In this document: piece after piece, positions 11,116 through 23,735 of the stretch
Layout: each line of letters opens with the position of its first letter
How positions within the stretch are numbered: the stretch's first letter is position 1
Assembly (NCBI RefSeq): GCF_964656455.1
Contig: NC_135718.1
Span: 143,512,262 to 143,576,261, forward strand
Direction: 5' to 3'
Origin: Halichoerus grypus
Lineage: Eukaryota; Chordata; Mammalia; Carnivora; Phocidae
Length of the DNA: 64,000 nt
Position numbers and translations under genes: made by a program
Notes under the pieces: model-generated
Told to the model about the DNA's origin: nothing
Database searches by the model: none
Seen by the model: the letters and a program-made list of their open reading frames with translations, nothing else

Positions 11116-11785
11116 GGTGGACTCCAGGCATATGGTTTCCTGAACTCTGTTCCTGAAATCATTTAATCTTCCACTCCCATTGGGCAACCATGGGAAGATT
11201 GAAGAGCCTCTTGGAACACTTCTATAGCTCAAACATAAATTGGGAATTCTGAAGCCTACCTTCTCTGCCAACTGGCATTTAGCATTTCCACTCTTCCAAA
11301 GTGTTACCCCTTTTCACTGACTCTGACAGAATTTTGAGTAGAACCACGAAAAAGTGGCTCTCACATTATTGTAGAGAAGAAAGAGTTCTCCACGGAGAGA
11401 AAGGAGAGATGTATTCTAGCACAAATCTTCCACAAAGTTAGTTGTGTGGATGACTGATGGATGATTTGTCACAATCAATGTATTTCCCTATAGTTGGAAG
11501 AGAAATTTGAGATTCCTCAGAAGTTTTCAGGGATTATTTGAAAATCTGTTTCACAAAGTATTTTTGGACATACAACCAGGTTTCTCCCAATGGCTTCTTT
11601 CTCATTCTTTGGTTATTTCTTTTTGGGCTCCTTTATTAACTTCCTTCTATACCAGACTCTTAAAACTTGGAGCAAATTGGGACTCTATTTCAGGCCTCCT
11701 CTCTTCTGACTTTGTGCAGTCTTAAGAATCTCTACTATATCCAGTGCTTCAATATCACCTATGTACCAATAAACATTACATTTAA
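11116..11785. other. Unique sequence, no gene seen
   Basis: No repeat or coding signal recognised; frames are under 80 codons. Confidence 0.45.
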
Positions 11786-11789
11786 AGAT

Positions 11790-12425
11790 TGTACACAGAT
11801 ATGTTTTTTTCAGTTCCAGACCTGCCTACTTGTCCTCTCCTTTTAGAGGTCTCACAAGAGCTTCAAGCTCAATATGAACAAAAGTGAATTTGACCCAAAC
11901 CTGCTCCCTCTTCAGTGTTTCCAGTCAAAGCAAATGGTACAACCTACAAATATCACCCACCATCTTTTTTGAATTTTCCTCTTTTCTTGGGACACATTAA
12001 TCAGCAAGCCATTAAATTCTACCTCTTAAATCTCTTTCAAATCCATTCCCCCTTTCTCTGTTTTAACCACCACGACTAGCTGAGTCCAAGCCATACACAC
12101 TAATGCAATCACTTTCTAACAAAAACTTTCATATCTGCTCCATCTAATCCATTGTCTTAAAATGCACATCTGATTGTATCATTTCTCTGCCTTAAACCTT
12201 TTGATGGCTTTTATGAAAAATTTCCAAAGTCTTATTATGGCCTCAAAACCCTGCATAATCTGGACTCTGCTTATCTTTCCAATTTCTCTTCCCACCCTCC
12301 CCCTCATGTTCCTCTGTCCAAATATAACAACATTTACATTCCTTCCTGCCTTGGGACCTTCACTCAGCTATTCCTGCCTGACATTCTCTCTGTCTGCACT
12401 TACCTGGTTAATTAGAATACTTATC
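11790..12425 (+). mobile_element. L2 LINE, ORF2 C-terminal region (decayed)
   Basis: A block like 'acctgcctacttgtcc' and 'agcttcaagctcaatatgaa' corresponds to the LKLNxxKTE-type region of L2/CR1 reverse transcriptases. It is followed by 'tctgattgtatcatttctct', 'gccttaaaccttttgatggc', 'accctgcataatctgg' and 'gccttgggaccttcac', all in L2 order. No intact frame. Confidence 0.7.
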
Positions 12426-13104
12426 TAGCATTTTAAAATGTGTCTTTTTTGTTAAAACATTATGTGTATATGTCCTTTAGCTGAGCCATAATTAAAAGGA
12501 AAAAATTAAGCAAAACTCCTGCACAAAGAGGAGGCTGTCTCCCCTCACCTATAACTGCTGTGTTTACACAGATGGTGTCTTCTGAAAGGTTTTTCTTTGA
12601 GTTGATAAGGAAACTAAAATTAAACAAAGACATTTGATTAGCTGATTAATCAAGTTGAAGCCAGGACCCCTAAAGACAAAATTTAATTCTTACTCTATAT
12701 CCCGTGTGGCAAGCTTCAGTTTTCTCTAATTTCCTTTCATCCAACATAGGGAGATAATAACTCTGCTGAGGTCAATTTGTTTTTACTAACTAAGTTGTCT
12801 TAAACACCTTACATGTTACTTTAACCTCTGGGTTTGGAAGAAATTCTCAGATGCTTACAATCATGAATCATTGGGAGAGGAGGTAGAAAATATGTCAAAT
12901 GCTCTTCTCTTTCATTTTAAGTGATATTTCCACATTTGGTTTTCTTTCTTTGTTCTTCAAACTGTACAAATTACCTGTGAAAATTTCTGAGAGAGGGAAA
13001 ACAGTTTAATATGTTTCCTACCCAGCAGTATTTGGTATTTACCTTTGGGAAGCAAGGTTGGCTGGTTTCTAATTCACACACAGATGAAGCCTGTTACTTC
13101 CATA

Positions 13105-13355
13105 ATTTTCACCCATTAGCTTCAGCCTAAACATCACTTTCTCACAGAATGCTTCTCCAATATCTTCAGACCAGGTCAGGTGTTTCTTTATGCCCACAGA
13201 AATTGTTATACCTCCTCTACTAATCATCATCATTAATTTCTGTCTTTCAGATGATGAGCTCTACATCATGTCTATCTTGTTCATTTGTTCATACTTTGCA
13301 CAAAACACAGTACTCTGGACATAGTCAGCATTCAGAAAATACTCGTTGAGTGAAA
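13105..13355 (+). mobile_element. L2 3' end
   Basis: Contains L2-like 'catcactttctcacagaatg', 'cttctccaatatcttcagacc', 'gagctctacatcatgtctat' and a terminal 'gtcagcattcagaaaatact' followed by 'cgttgagtgaa'. It may be the continuation of the L2 ending at 12425 after about 700 bp of unplaced sequence. Confidence 0.7.
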
Positions 13356-13359
13356 AAAA

Positions 13360-15635
13360 ATGCAGTGTTTCCTGGTATGGACAGTAGTCTACTGACAAGA
13401 CCATACAATAAGAGAAGAAAATTATTGTAAGAATGCAGTGTTTCTCACAGATACCAAATGCAGGGAGTGTGGTAGAGCCTGAGAAAGGGCAGGAAAAGTA
13501 TCAGAAATACCACCAGGAATCATGTGTCTTGTCTTAGAGTCTCTTTCTCAGTCTCTGATTTTGCTTCTCGTCATACTTGTGCTTCGCCCATATTTCTCTA
13601 TAGACTTATCCCTCTGTCTCTCTAAGTGTAGGGTATAGGATATTACCTCATAGCTCTAGGGTTTATGTGCTCTCAGTTCAAATGGCTGGTAGAGTCTACT
13701 ACTCTTTATCCCAGTTTCAAACGCTAAGGAGAGGGTGTGTCTAGAATGGCTCAGAACCAATGGGATTCCTGTTCCAATCAGCTATGGCTGGAAACATAGT
13801 CTCATGGAATAGACATGATTTCAGGGGTCCGTGTATGTATGTGTGGATTGTGAAAGAGGCATTGAACATGGTAAATACCTCCAAAGTTGTCTCTACTACA
13901 CCATTTGTATGAATGTTTGAATGCTTTTGGAATGCCAGATCATAAATGAAAAAATTAATGAAAATTTAAAAAGTGTGAAATATCATTGGCTTCTCTGCAG
14001 ATGTTAATGAAACTTAGAGGAAAATATACATTTTACAGAGATGTATTGACAAATGTTTCCTCTCTGTTAAATAAGAAATGTGTTCATTACTACTTGCTAT
14101 TACTCTTTCATTAAAAAAATCTGTAATTTTTTATAGTTTTCTTTCAACTTGTCTGGTGGCTTGTAATGTTTTCATGGTATTATGTACTAGTATATCCAGC
14201 TACACAATACTTGCAAAATATTGCTAACCCTTCCAAGCCATGTAGAAATTAATTTATATTTATCAATCTAATTTCTCAACGTGCCTTCCAGTGGACAGAT
14301 GGTAGGCAATTTATGGAGGGACACTTTCCAAGAGTTTGTGCAAAAGGTGTTAAGATTTTGGTTCCAATTCTCTTCATCATGAATTGGTAGAATTGATTTT
14401 TCTCTACCTTGTCCAATTTTACTTGAGTATAGGATTCATACATGTCCCCTTCTCCTCACGACTTCTCTTGACATTATCCAGGAGAATTTCTTTATAATTC
14501 TCAAATAATTAAAAATATTGAATCTTGCTCATTTTTTTTCATTCTGGCTATATTTTCATTCAGATGTGTGGAAGATATGTGAAGGTGGGTTTTCAAGTCA
14601 TTAATTAACATGCATTTATCAGACTTTGCTTGAAAAAATATGAAGTCCCTCATTTGATGCATTGTTTTTTTGTTTCAAAGACTCAGTTGTATTTGTCAAA
14701 GTCATGTAAAATGAAATAATTTTGGCCCAAATATTCCAAGAACTTCTTTTATTTTCTACCCATAATAAATTTTAGAATAAACAACCTAAATAAATTTGGT
14801 ACTAGAATTGATGGATGTCTTTGGAAAGTGACTAGGATATAATTCCTATAATGTCATGTCACCATTTCAATAATTCATACTAATAGGACTGACAAATAGA
14901 GTATATTTACTTACAAGAAAGTTTAAGATTTCAAAAAAAAAGCCTTCAAAATAAAAATTTAGAAGAATTTTTAAATTTTGAAAGTGTAAATTTTTGAAAT
15001 TTTAATTTTTAAAGTTATAATAATTTTTAAATAAATATAGAATTTGTTCTAAATTCAATTTAGAAGCATTTATCCCAATGCTGAAGATATTTTCAAGTTT
15101 GAAGCTTAAATCTCTATCACAGGAAAAGACTATAAGAAAATAAAATATAACTCTTATTATGGTTATTTTTGAATGTAATTCTCTAAATTCTAGGCTGAAA
15201 TATATTTTTAGTAGTTTAGGTCTTGCGAATTACATGATGTGCCTTAATCATAACGTCAATATAATTTGTTTATAATTGTTAACCCAAGAGCCACACTCAA
15301 AACTGAAGAGCCAGCCACAAAGAATTTTACTGAACTGGAGCATCTACAAAATCACTTTATATTTTAGTATTGTGAATCATGTTATATAAAATTGTCAAGT
15401 TCTGGGCCAAGTTATGATCTCTAAATAAAACTGAATTTCAGTGAAAATAGTTTTTAAAAATCCAACACAAAAATATAGAATGCCAAGCATTTTAGATAAA
15501 ACTTTACCTTTCTTATCTTTTTGGTAAATGAAGGAAAATGGAATAGGTTGAATGTACTACTACAACCACTAATTCCAGACATTTCTATTTCTATTATTTA
15601 ATATATAAATATAAATAATGTATATATGATTTAAT
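13360..15635. other. Very A/T-rich unique sequence, no gene seen
   Basis: No gene. 14917-15060 is an extreme A/T block made of reiterated AATTTTTAAA-type words, many self-complementary. Apart from this low-complexity patch nothing is recognised. Confidence 0.5.
14917..15060. repeat. A/T-rich low-complexity block
   Basis: Starts at a run of nine A and continues with alternating AAATTT-type words to about 15060. Strand-symmetric A/T content gives many small hairpins. Confidence 0.75.
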
Positions 15636-15640
15636 TGTTT

Positions 15641-15835
15641 AAGGTATTATTTAATCTTTACAACAGCCCTATAAAGGACATTATCATCATCTCTATTTAC
15701 CTACACACAAACTGTGAGACAGGTAATAATCTCTAATTACATAATTTGTCAGGGTCACACAGCTAACAGGAGGCAGAACCAGGATTTGAACCATTTACCT
15801 TTGCTCTGAAGAGCGTGTGCTCTTATCCACTTACC
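15641..15835 (-). mobile_element. MIR, reverse orientation, near full core
   Basis: 'ttaatctttacaacagccct', 'gtcagggtcacacagctaac', 'ggcagaaccaggatttgaac' and 'gcgtgtgctcttatccact' follow the reverse-complement MIR from tail to tRNA-related head. Confidence 0.88.
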
Positions 15836-16968
15836 CCCTTTTCCAAAAATAATACGCACAATGTTTTCTGTAACGATTTCTAACTTGGATTTTCAAATCA
15901 AATTCTCTCATCTAATTATTTCTAGCTACTTCATTGTTTTCTTTAAGCCTTGTGATTATGTCCAAAGACCTGAATAGCTAAGGACAAAGTGAAATATTTT
16001 TCAATATCCTCAAATAAAATTTTAGTGCCACAACTTCTTTTGTCAATATCATTTAACTCATTTTCAAAAATATCCAACGTGTTAATTTTTATTAAAACTT
16101 ACAGGACTGAGGACTTTCATGATAACTATTTTCATGAACTTCATGTTTTTTTTCTGATTTTTTGAGGCTTAAAGAGAACAAACAAATCTATTTTTACTAT
16201 TACAGAGGTGATGTTTATCTACAAGAAAACCAGCAGTAAACAGGTGAAATATATCATCAACATGTTTGTTTACTTCTGGGGTATACTGACCTTAGGGAAA
16301 ATCTTTGGTGACCATTTTTCTAGTAGCTAATTAGAATCCTTTGTCACTTTTAGAACATTTTGCTGGCATACACATGAGCTCATTATGCAAATAAGAAATG
16401 AACACCAAATTTTGCATCAGATATTAAAACAGGGTGTTAAAATTGAGAAGATGAAAATCACCATCCCGCTTGGTTGGGATGACAGCCCCGAGCTATTACA
16501 GTACTTACTGTACCACCTGCTCTGAGAGTACAGGTTGGTGGACACATATTATTTGAATCAGTCAAGCTTCCTTCACCTGGAACTACCTCTCTTACCCCAT
16601 GCCTCTGCTCTCTGGTTGAAACATGAAGCTTCATGTTTGGACAATGTGTTCCCATCACCTGGACAGAATTGGTTAGTCCAGAGTGAGCTCTAGAGTAATT
16701 GCAAGTCCTTTCCCAAGAATGTCAACTTTGGAGCTAGCAGATACAGAGACTGTGTTGCTTGGAGTGAATCTCATTAATGACGATGCTTGTACCTGGAGCT
16801 CATTTACTTTTCAGATTCTATGGCAGACACAGTCCTATCAAGATATTCTTTTTCTTGACAAGCCAGAAAGATTTGCTTCTTGTCACATGCAACCTAAATA
16901 CTTTAATAAGTATGGAGCTAGACATTTGTGCAAGCAAGCAATACAGTCTGGTTCAAAATTCAGACTTA
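15836..16968. other. Unique sequence, no gene seen
   Basis: No repeat family or gene recognised. An octamer word (ATGCAAAT) occurs at about 16385. The frame at 16683-17030 runs into the L1 insertion and is not a gene. Confidence 0.45.
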
Positions 16969-17180
16969 CTATGGACTCTGAGAAACAAACTGAGGGTTTT
17001 AGAAGGGAGGGGGGTAGAGGGATGGGTTAGCCCGGTGATGGGTATTAAGGAGGGCATGTACTGCATGGAGCACTGGGTGTTATACGAAAACAATGAATCG
17101 TGGATCACTACATCAAAAACTAATGATGTATTGTATGGTGACTAACAACATAATAAAATAAAATTTAAAAATAAATAAAT
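16969..17180 (+). mobile_element. Severely 5'-truncated carnivore L1 (3' UTR only) with perfect TSD
   Basis: The body 'gaaacaaactgagggtttt', a G-rich tract, 'gggtattaaggagggcatg', 'gagcactgggtgttata' and 'aactaatgatgtattgtatg' is the carnivore L1 3' UTR, ending in an A/T-rich tail. It is flanked by the perfect 14-bp duplication 'aaaattcagactta' at 16955-16968 and 17181-17194, so the whole insert is about 212 bp. The intact TSD suggests a fairly recent insertion. Confidence 0.92.
17005..17025 (+). other. G-rich tract of the L1 3' UTR, G-quadruplex motif
   Basis: Four runs of three or more G with short loops. G-rich 3' UTR tracts are a known feature of mammalian L1s; the same tract is seen on the minus strand at 59.35 kb. 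Confidence 0.6.
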
Positions 17181-17382
17181 AAAATTCAGACTTAACAAAG
17201 ATCACGTTTAAAACTTGACTTTCTGCAAGTGAGTTCGATGTGGAAGCAGCTATTTAAACAGTGGAGTCAGAACTGAAAACTAGCATTTTCCATTTTGCAT
17301 CCTTCTGAACTATTTGTTTTGATACATGTATTTTTTTATACCATGAGCATACTCTACTTTTATAATTTAAAAATGAAAATAG

Positions 17383-17515
17383 AGTCACTGGGATTCTTGT
17401 CTAGCTTCACCACTTATCAGCTATATGCCCCAAAATGAGTTGCTTAAACTTTGTGAACTTTAATTTATATTCTTCTATAAAATAGTGATAGTCATAACAT
17501 CTGGTCTATTTACAG
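17383..17515 (+). mobile_element. MIR fragment
   Basis: 'cttcaccacttatcagctat', 'gagttgcttaaactttgtga' and 'tctataaaatagtgatagtc' follow the MIR core order ('gccacttactagctgtgtgacc...tcatctgtaaaatggg'). Confidence 0.78.
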
Positions 17516-17684
17516 TATAGTGCTGCTCTTCAGAAGTAGGAGACTAGAACCACTAAACTTGGCTTTGCTGGGGGAAGAGGGGTGACCCATGGACCACCTA
17601 GAGTCGCAGGCAAAATTCTATATACATGAATGTAAATTTTTTTTCATGGAACCTCTGAGTCTCAAATGGACCTGTAAACCAAAA

Positions 17685-17825
17685 GTTTCTATACATGCAC
17701 AATAGACTGTAAGCTCTGAGGGAGCAGACTGTGTGATATTCATCTTTGTGTTCCTAGACATGTTTCCTAGGGCATGTTTGACTATTAGAGAATATTTTGA
17801 AAGCATGAATAAAGAAATGAATGAA
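17685..17825 (+). mobile_element. L2 3' end fragment
   Basis: 'agactgtaagctctgaggg', 'tcatctttgtgttcctagac' and a terminal 'aaatgaatgaaatg' match the L2 3' end. Confidence 0.72.
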
Positions 17826-18740
17826 ATGAGATTTTATTGTGAAAATACTTTATAAACTAATAAACTATATGTAGTATGCAAGTATTATTATTACCATTTT
17901 CATTTCCTGGGCAATTCAGTACATAGAATTTCCCACAATTGTGTATTTAATTTGCTCAATTAAAGTCACACTTGTGAAAGATGTTACTAAACCCTGCTCT
18001 TTGAACCATACCCTTGGATTATGAAAGTCTCCATCAAGCTATCTCAAGGAAACTAGTGTATCTATTTGGTAATACTCATCAACATCAAGTTAGTCTAAAC
18101 TCTTAACCTAAACTCAAAGTCTAATATATTAGCTAGATTATTATCAAATGGCAAAGAGTAATCTACCATATAGAATTGATGTTTGCTACACATAATCTCT
18201 CTGAATTGGTTATGAATCAAGAATGAGTGATAAAGGCAACATCTGTAATAAAATTAATAGCAACATTCTCCACTGTACAACACCCTATATGCATAAACTG
18301 AAAAGCAGTACACTAGACATTAGAAGGACTGGGTAATCCTTAGACGTTATAATTTTATTTTAGTAAACTCGTTTAATTCTCCATTTCTTCATCAGTAAAC
18401 TTTTGAGCATTGGATTAGATAGTTTCTAAGAATTTCTTGCTCTATGTGTCACAAAACACTTTCTAGTCTCTAGCCTTTATTTTGTTTGCTCAATAAGCCT
18501 GGAAGATAAACAAGCCTGAAAAGATAAAATAATGTAGACTATTATCTATATTTTATAAATGATAAAAGTAGGCTACAGGAACGTTAAAATATTTCCAAAA
18601 GTCATGCAGCTAGAGCTCATCACACCTTGATACTTACTGTACAATAACTCTTTCTCCTAAGGTTAAGAGTAAGAAATTGAGTCTCCAGGGGACATAGGTG
18701 TTGGTTACCAGGAAACAGCAAGGAGGTTATTTTGTCAAAA
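17826..18740. other. Unique sequence with a doubtful MIR-like patch
   Basis: 18490-18640 has 'ctatattttataaatgataa' and 'gtcatgcagctag', reminiscent of reverse MIR but too diverged to call firmly. The rest shows nothing recognisable. Confidence 0.35.
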
Positions 18741-18915
18741 CAGACCTGGACTTAAATCTCAAATCCTTCACCTACCAACTGAGTCATCTTTCCCTCAGGA
18801 ATTAGCCACCTAAGCTTCCATTTCCGTTTCTGTAAAATAAAACAAAAATATGTGTCTCCCAGGTTTATGGTAGCATTGAATGAGGCAATGTGTATATATA
18901 AAGCACCTGCCTTGG
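18741..18915 (+). mobile_element. MIR
   Basis: 'cagacctggacttaaatctc', 'ccttcacctaccaactgagt', 'ccatttccgtttctgtaaaa' and 'ggcaatgtgtatatataaag' keep the MIR order from tRNA-related head to tail. Confidence 0.82.
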
Positions 18916-21900
18916 CTTAACAAGTGGTCGTCCCAGTCCCTCTTATCCTGGGTTAACTAATCACTCATTGTCTCATGGGTGCAGATCCAGCCTCCTCAAT
19001 TAAAGGAGGAGTTTTGAGAATAGAGGGTAGATTTTTTCTCTCTTTCATATTCAAGCATAATGCTTAACTTCTAAAATGTGTCAACTTGGCAGATATCAGC
19101 AATCAGCATTCTTCTTCTTCTTTTTCGTCTACTTTTGGTAAAAGTGTCCTGATTCCAAGAAATAATGTCCAATAACGGAAACGTTTTTGAGGAATAGTCA
19201 CAGGATCAAATCCAAGGGTCTTAGCACAGAGTGTAGAAAGACCAACGGGTTAGACCTGGAGATTTTCAGCCACACTGTACCTATGGATGACACCATAACC
19301 AGCATCAAACATGAAAGGCAATGAACTTTATTGTCATTTAAATGCATTCAGACTCACTTTATCCATTAAAAAAATAACCCATTCATAGGTACTTTATCTT
19401 TTCCAGCAAGTTCCCTCTACTTATACTCAAATGGTCCATGTTTTGTTTTTGTCTTTCATCTTAATATTTATTTTGCTGTGTTCTGCCTAAGGTGTTGCTG
19501 CTGAAATCCCTTTGTGGTGACACCAGATGTGGGCCAGTACTAATGAGAATGAGTATCCCCAGGGAGAGGTGCTCCTCTCAAACACCATTAGGAAAGCTGG
19601 CCCCACAGTAGTCAAGAAAAAGATCTACATGAGAGGTAATGACTCTTTGGCCAAGGATTTTGAAATTGGACCACAATTAATCATGATAGAAAAGCTCTAA
19701 AAATGAAAATCTTAATATAACAAGATGATGTATTTTTAAAAGTTGTCTTTTTACCCCCTTGTTATATGACTTCCCTGAAGCTCTTTGTGAATAGAAGACT
19801 GTTCTCCTGTGGAGTGATGGGAGATGGAAAAAGTTAGAACTATCCTTAAGACAATAACGCTCCTAAACAGAGCCTGGTTTTATCCAGCTTGGGGGAGGAG
19901 TTGGGGGCCAACACTTTGAGGGAAGGACCAGCTCTATCCTAAGGCTGATCGCATCCCCAGAATAGGAGAGAATTGAGGTTTGCAAGTTTTCCCCCCCTTG
20001 GTACTTTCCTGAACTGAGCTGGCGTTAAATCAAATCAGACGTTATTTCTGCTCTACCTCCAAACTTTCTTGGCTCTATGGATCAATAAATTCTATTTTTA
20101 CCCCTAGGGGTCCAGAGACACTTTCCAAGGAGGTATATAATGATGGATGGTGTTAAGGGAGACAATTTCTAGATCTTGAAATTCCATATGTTTACTGTTC
20201 CTTAAAACTGATGCCTGAGAACTCGCCTGTGTTCACATCAGCCAGGTTCTCTTATTCCCAGGTCCCCTTACAGAATCATTATTTTCCTTGTGTACCAAAA
20301 AAAAGTGTAATTCTCATCCATCTTGAATCACATTGTGGTACATTATACTGGGATGGAAAACTCTTCAGGGCAGGAACTAGGAACATTTATGAAATATTTG
20401 TGTCTGACAAACCTCCTTTAATGAGGCACGATCAGCTCACATTAGAGGTTCATATCTTTTCTTGTCTAAAATGTATTTCTGCTAAGGGCAAAGTCTGTGC
20501 TTAAGAATTGGGGTTATCTGAGTCCTTGTTGAGATATTCTGAATTCAGAATATTTGCCGAATTCTATACTAGGGTCAAGATGATGTTAACTTTTGTTTAA
20601 AGACTTCCTCCTCAATTACATAAATATTGTCAAAAAATGCATCACCCAGATGGACAGGCTTTTGGAAGCAAAGAAAATGTCATCAGTAAGAAATGCTCAA
20701 GCCTGCAATTCCTGATGTCATCAGGCAGCAAACTCAGGGCAAGACTCTCTGCCTTTATCTCTCTCTCTCTCTCAGAATTAAAAATAGTCAAGGTTTATTA
20801 AAAATTTGCTGGTAAATTCCATTCTACTGCAAAACACACCCTCTCTTCATTTTCCCCATTCCCAATAAAAAAAAGAGCTTGGTGAATATTTTTATTCATC
20901 TCATGTCTCAGTTACATATTTTGCATGATTTTAAGGAGGAGATAAAAAGTTCCATAATCATTTCTTACATCTCAGCATTACACTTTGAAATAAGGAAAAT
21001 AAGTTTAGAGTTATTTCACATTTTACCTCTTCTTAACCATTTACTTAGACTCATAACAGAAACATTTTCATTGATTTTTTTCCAAAAATCCCTCTCATTC
21101 ATCAACTTTTTGATATGCTTATTTATCTCTACTGTATATTTGGTAGATTTGGCATAACTTAATAGGAATACCTTATGAATTCTATAAATAATACTCTTAA
21201 CGAAAACCAATTAATTATCTTTTATAAAGCCCCCATACTTTTCAGTGGTCCAATGTCTTCTTTCTGTTATTGGCTTTCACTTAACCCTGACTCCCTCTGA
21301 TGATAAATCATATCCATCCCTGTATCCATTAAACAATTAAGTGAGGGGAATCCTGATACATCTACATGGAGATGCATTTCCGATAACTTATTCCTTTTTA
21401 TATTTGATAATTATTAATAAAAATATATTTCAATTTTTGTGATCAATTGCATAGAATTATTTTATAATAGTAATATTTACAATGAGAATTTTATCTTTGG
21501 CAACTAGTTCAGATTACAATGAAATATTTTATACATTAAACAAAAATTATAAGAGGATTCATAATTTTTAAAAATTCTTTTAGAAGATATACCAGCAAAA
21601 TATTTTAATGTCCACAGTTCTAGCCCATGTGTATAATGATTCAGAATCATTAAATAAACAAATACTAAAATATTTAATATGTAGCTTCTGTATACCAAGA
21701 TAATATTGCTAGTACTATTGCCAGTAGGGTGTATGTTTTGAGTTGGTATTGTTTCTCTAGAAATAGGGATGAATTTGAATAGAGTGATTGGTGTTTTCAA
21801 TCTTCTGGTGACCAGTGCCTTCATGTATTTACATATTTGACAAATGCCTAGGGTGGTCAATTGTTCAGCAATAAGGAAAATCTTACATGATTATATAAGC

Positions 21901-23070
21901 ATGCTGCCCTAGAACTTGGTCTCTTATTGCACAGTGAGGCTTATTTCTAAGAGAAATGTACCCACTGGGTCTTTCCTGGACAATTCATCATATATTATTA
22001 TGCAAAGTAAAAGCTGGCAATAAAAAGCTCAGTTAGAAAAAAAAATGGAAAGAAAAATAGAGAATTGGATTAGTTTCAACTTTTTTTTATTTAATTTGTA
22101 TTCTGTTATTTCCAAGTTTCTGTTTGGAAAATATGAAATGCCAACATTTTATATAATGATGTCATTGCTATAAAAATCATCTTTAAAATTTTTCCTTTGA
22201 GTTTTAGTTTAGTTAGTTCTGCAAGAAACTGAATCGAGGCACTTGAATCAGATCCCAGACTAAAAAAAAAAAAAAAGCAAGTTGCTCACCATCTTAAATA
22301 AAAATTGAATGCTTTGTTTTGCTTCATTTCTAGCACCATATTTGAAACTAGAACTAGTTTGTCTAAGCATGATCAGTGTTTTGAAAATTTCATTTTCTCC
22401 TAAGATAAGCCTTCACATCAAAGCTAACATTACATTGTTCATAAACATTAAACTCAACAAGTCAATCAATCTTGGCTGACTAGATTGACTTCTAGTGAGA
22501 TTCTACTAATATGGCGTTGAAAATAGCTGTCTTGTCTTAACTGTTAACAGTACCATCTAAAGGAAAACTCTATTAGGAACAATAGAAAAGGTTAAAGTAG
22601 AAACATTTGCAACTTTCTATTGCACAGTATGCATCATTTGGTAAAATTAAGAAGTGCTGAAAGAGATGATTTTCTTTCTGAATTCATATTAATGTAGGCA
22701 GTAAATTCATATTAATCTCATTTAATCATGCTAAGGGGAAAGAAGTAGAAAGGAGAGAGAATAAAACCTAAGAAAAGGGTTCTCCTGTTCTGGGAATGAA
22801 GGATAGAATCAAAAAAACAGAGATGTTCCCTGGAATCTATTCCTTTTTTGTCTCAAACTTATGTCAGAATAAATATCTCCTCACCTGTGATTAGATCTGA
22901 AAGCCAGAGAATAACTGGAACTCAAAGATCAGGAAAGGGCAAAGGGGGATTGAAATCTAAGAGTCCCACAAACTATAGAAATACAATCCTCTGGTGTGGG
23001 GACCAATCTTGAGCTTGTGACCATGAGTCATGGTAACTGTAGTAGTCAGAAACACCCAGAAGGTAATTAA
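18916..23070. other. Long unique A/T-rich stretch, no gene seen
   Basis: No gene or clear repeat. Local features: a CT run at 20757-20776, a 20-bp perfect palindrome at 20534-20553, an inverted repeat at 21634-21652 and a run of A at 22262-22276. Open frames up to 118 codons (21504-21860, minus) show no recognised domain. Confidence 0.45.
20534..20553. other. Perfect 20-bp palindrome
   Basis: The sequence atattctgaattcagaatat equals its own reverse complement, with an EcoRI-type GAATTC centre. No known transposon end or binding site is recognised. Confidence 0.9.
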
Positions 23071-23074
23071 CTCA

Positions 23075-23595
23075 TTCAATCATATTCTCAATAAAAACTT
23101 GAGTGTGCACACATGCCAGTTATTGAGTTAAGTTCTAGGTATACACTGAAGAGAAGAAAAAGTCCTTGTCTCCTAAGAAATTGTAATACATTGCCGGAGA
23201 CAGACAAGTAAACAATCACAACATAAGGACAAAAGGGGATGTATATAATGAATTAGGATCACAGGAGACAGACATCTTCCCAGCTTTGAGAAGACCAAGG
23301 GAGGTTTCCCAAAGACGTGGTGTACTGATAGAATTCTGAGGCTGAGTAGCATTTTATTAAAAAGTGTGGAGGAGAGGCAGGAGCAGAGAACTGGGGATTA
23401 TAAGAGGAGTAAATAGCCTATATAAAGGCCCAGAGGAAAAAGAGATTATTGTAGGCAATGGGTTACTAGCAAAAGGTTTTAAGTGGAATATATATGGTCC
23501 AAATTTACCATTCAACACTTACCTGGGCATACAATGCTTGGAGAATAGTAGAAGGCAGCAAAGCTGGAGCACAAAGATGTTAGGAGGATGTTGAA
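23075..23595 (-). mobile_element. L2 LINE 3' region, reverse orientation
   Basis: 'cattcaatcatattctcaat' (tail), 'gccagttattgagttaagtt', 'ccggagacagacaagtaaac', 'cctatataaaggcccagag' and 'gctggagcacaaagatg' give reverse L2 order over about 500 bp. It carries no useful coding frame. Confidence 0.72.
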
Positions 23596-23735
23596 TTCAT
23601 TCCTTTGTTTCTATTGTCTGAAATTTAAGAAACTCAATCTGGGGTTTCTCTCCTATTGGAGTGAGATCTTTCATTTGAAAATATAATCTCTCTGTCCACC
23701 AGGAACTACCTTTAATGGAATCTGTTTCACTGTAG

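Noticed and set aside
16385..16392. Octamer (ATGCAAAT) as a POU-factor site, also near 45157
   Set aside because: An 8-bp word is expected by chance several times in A/T-rich DNA of this length; no supporting context.
16683..17145. Overlapping plus-strand frames of 115 and 122 codons
   Set aside because: Their 3' halves lie in the truncated L1 3' UTR insertion (16969-17180), and the two frames overlap each other; not a gene.
21504..21860. 118-codon minus-strand open frame
   Set aside because: Strongly A/T-driven residue composition, no domain, no splice context; chance length.
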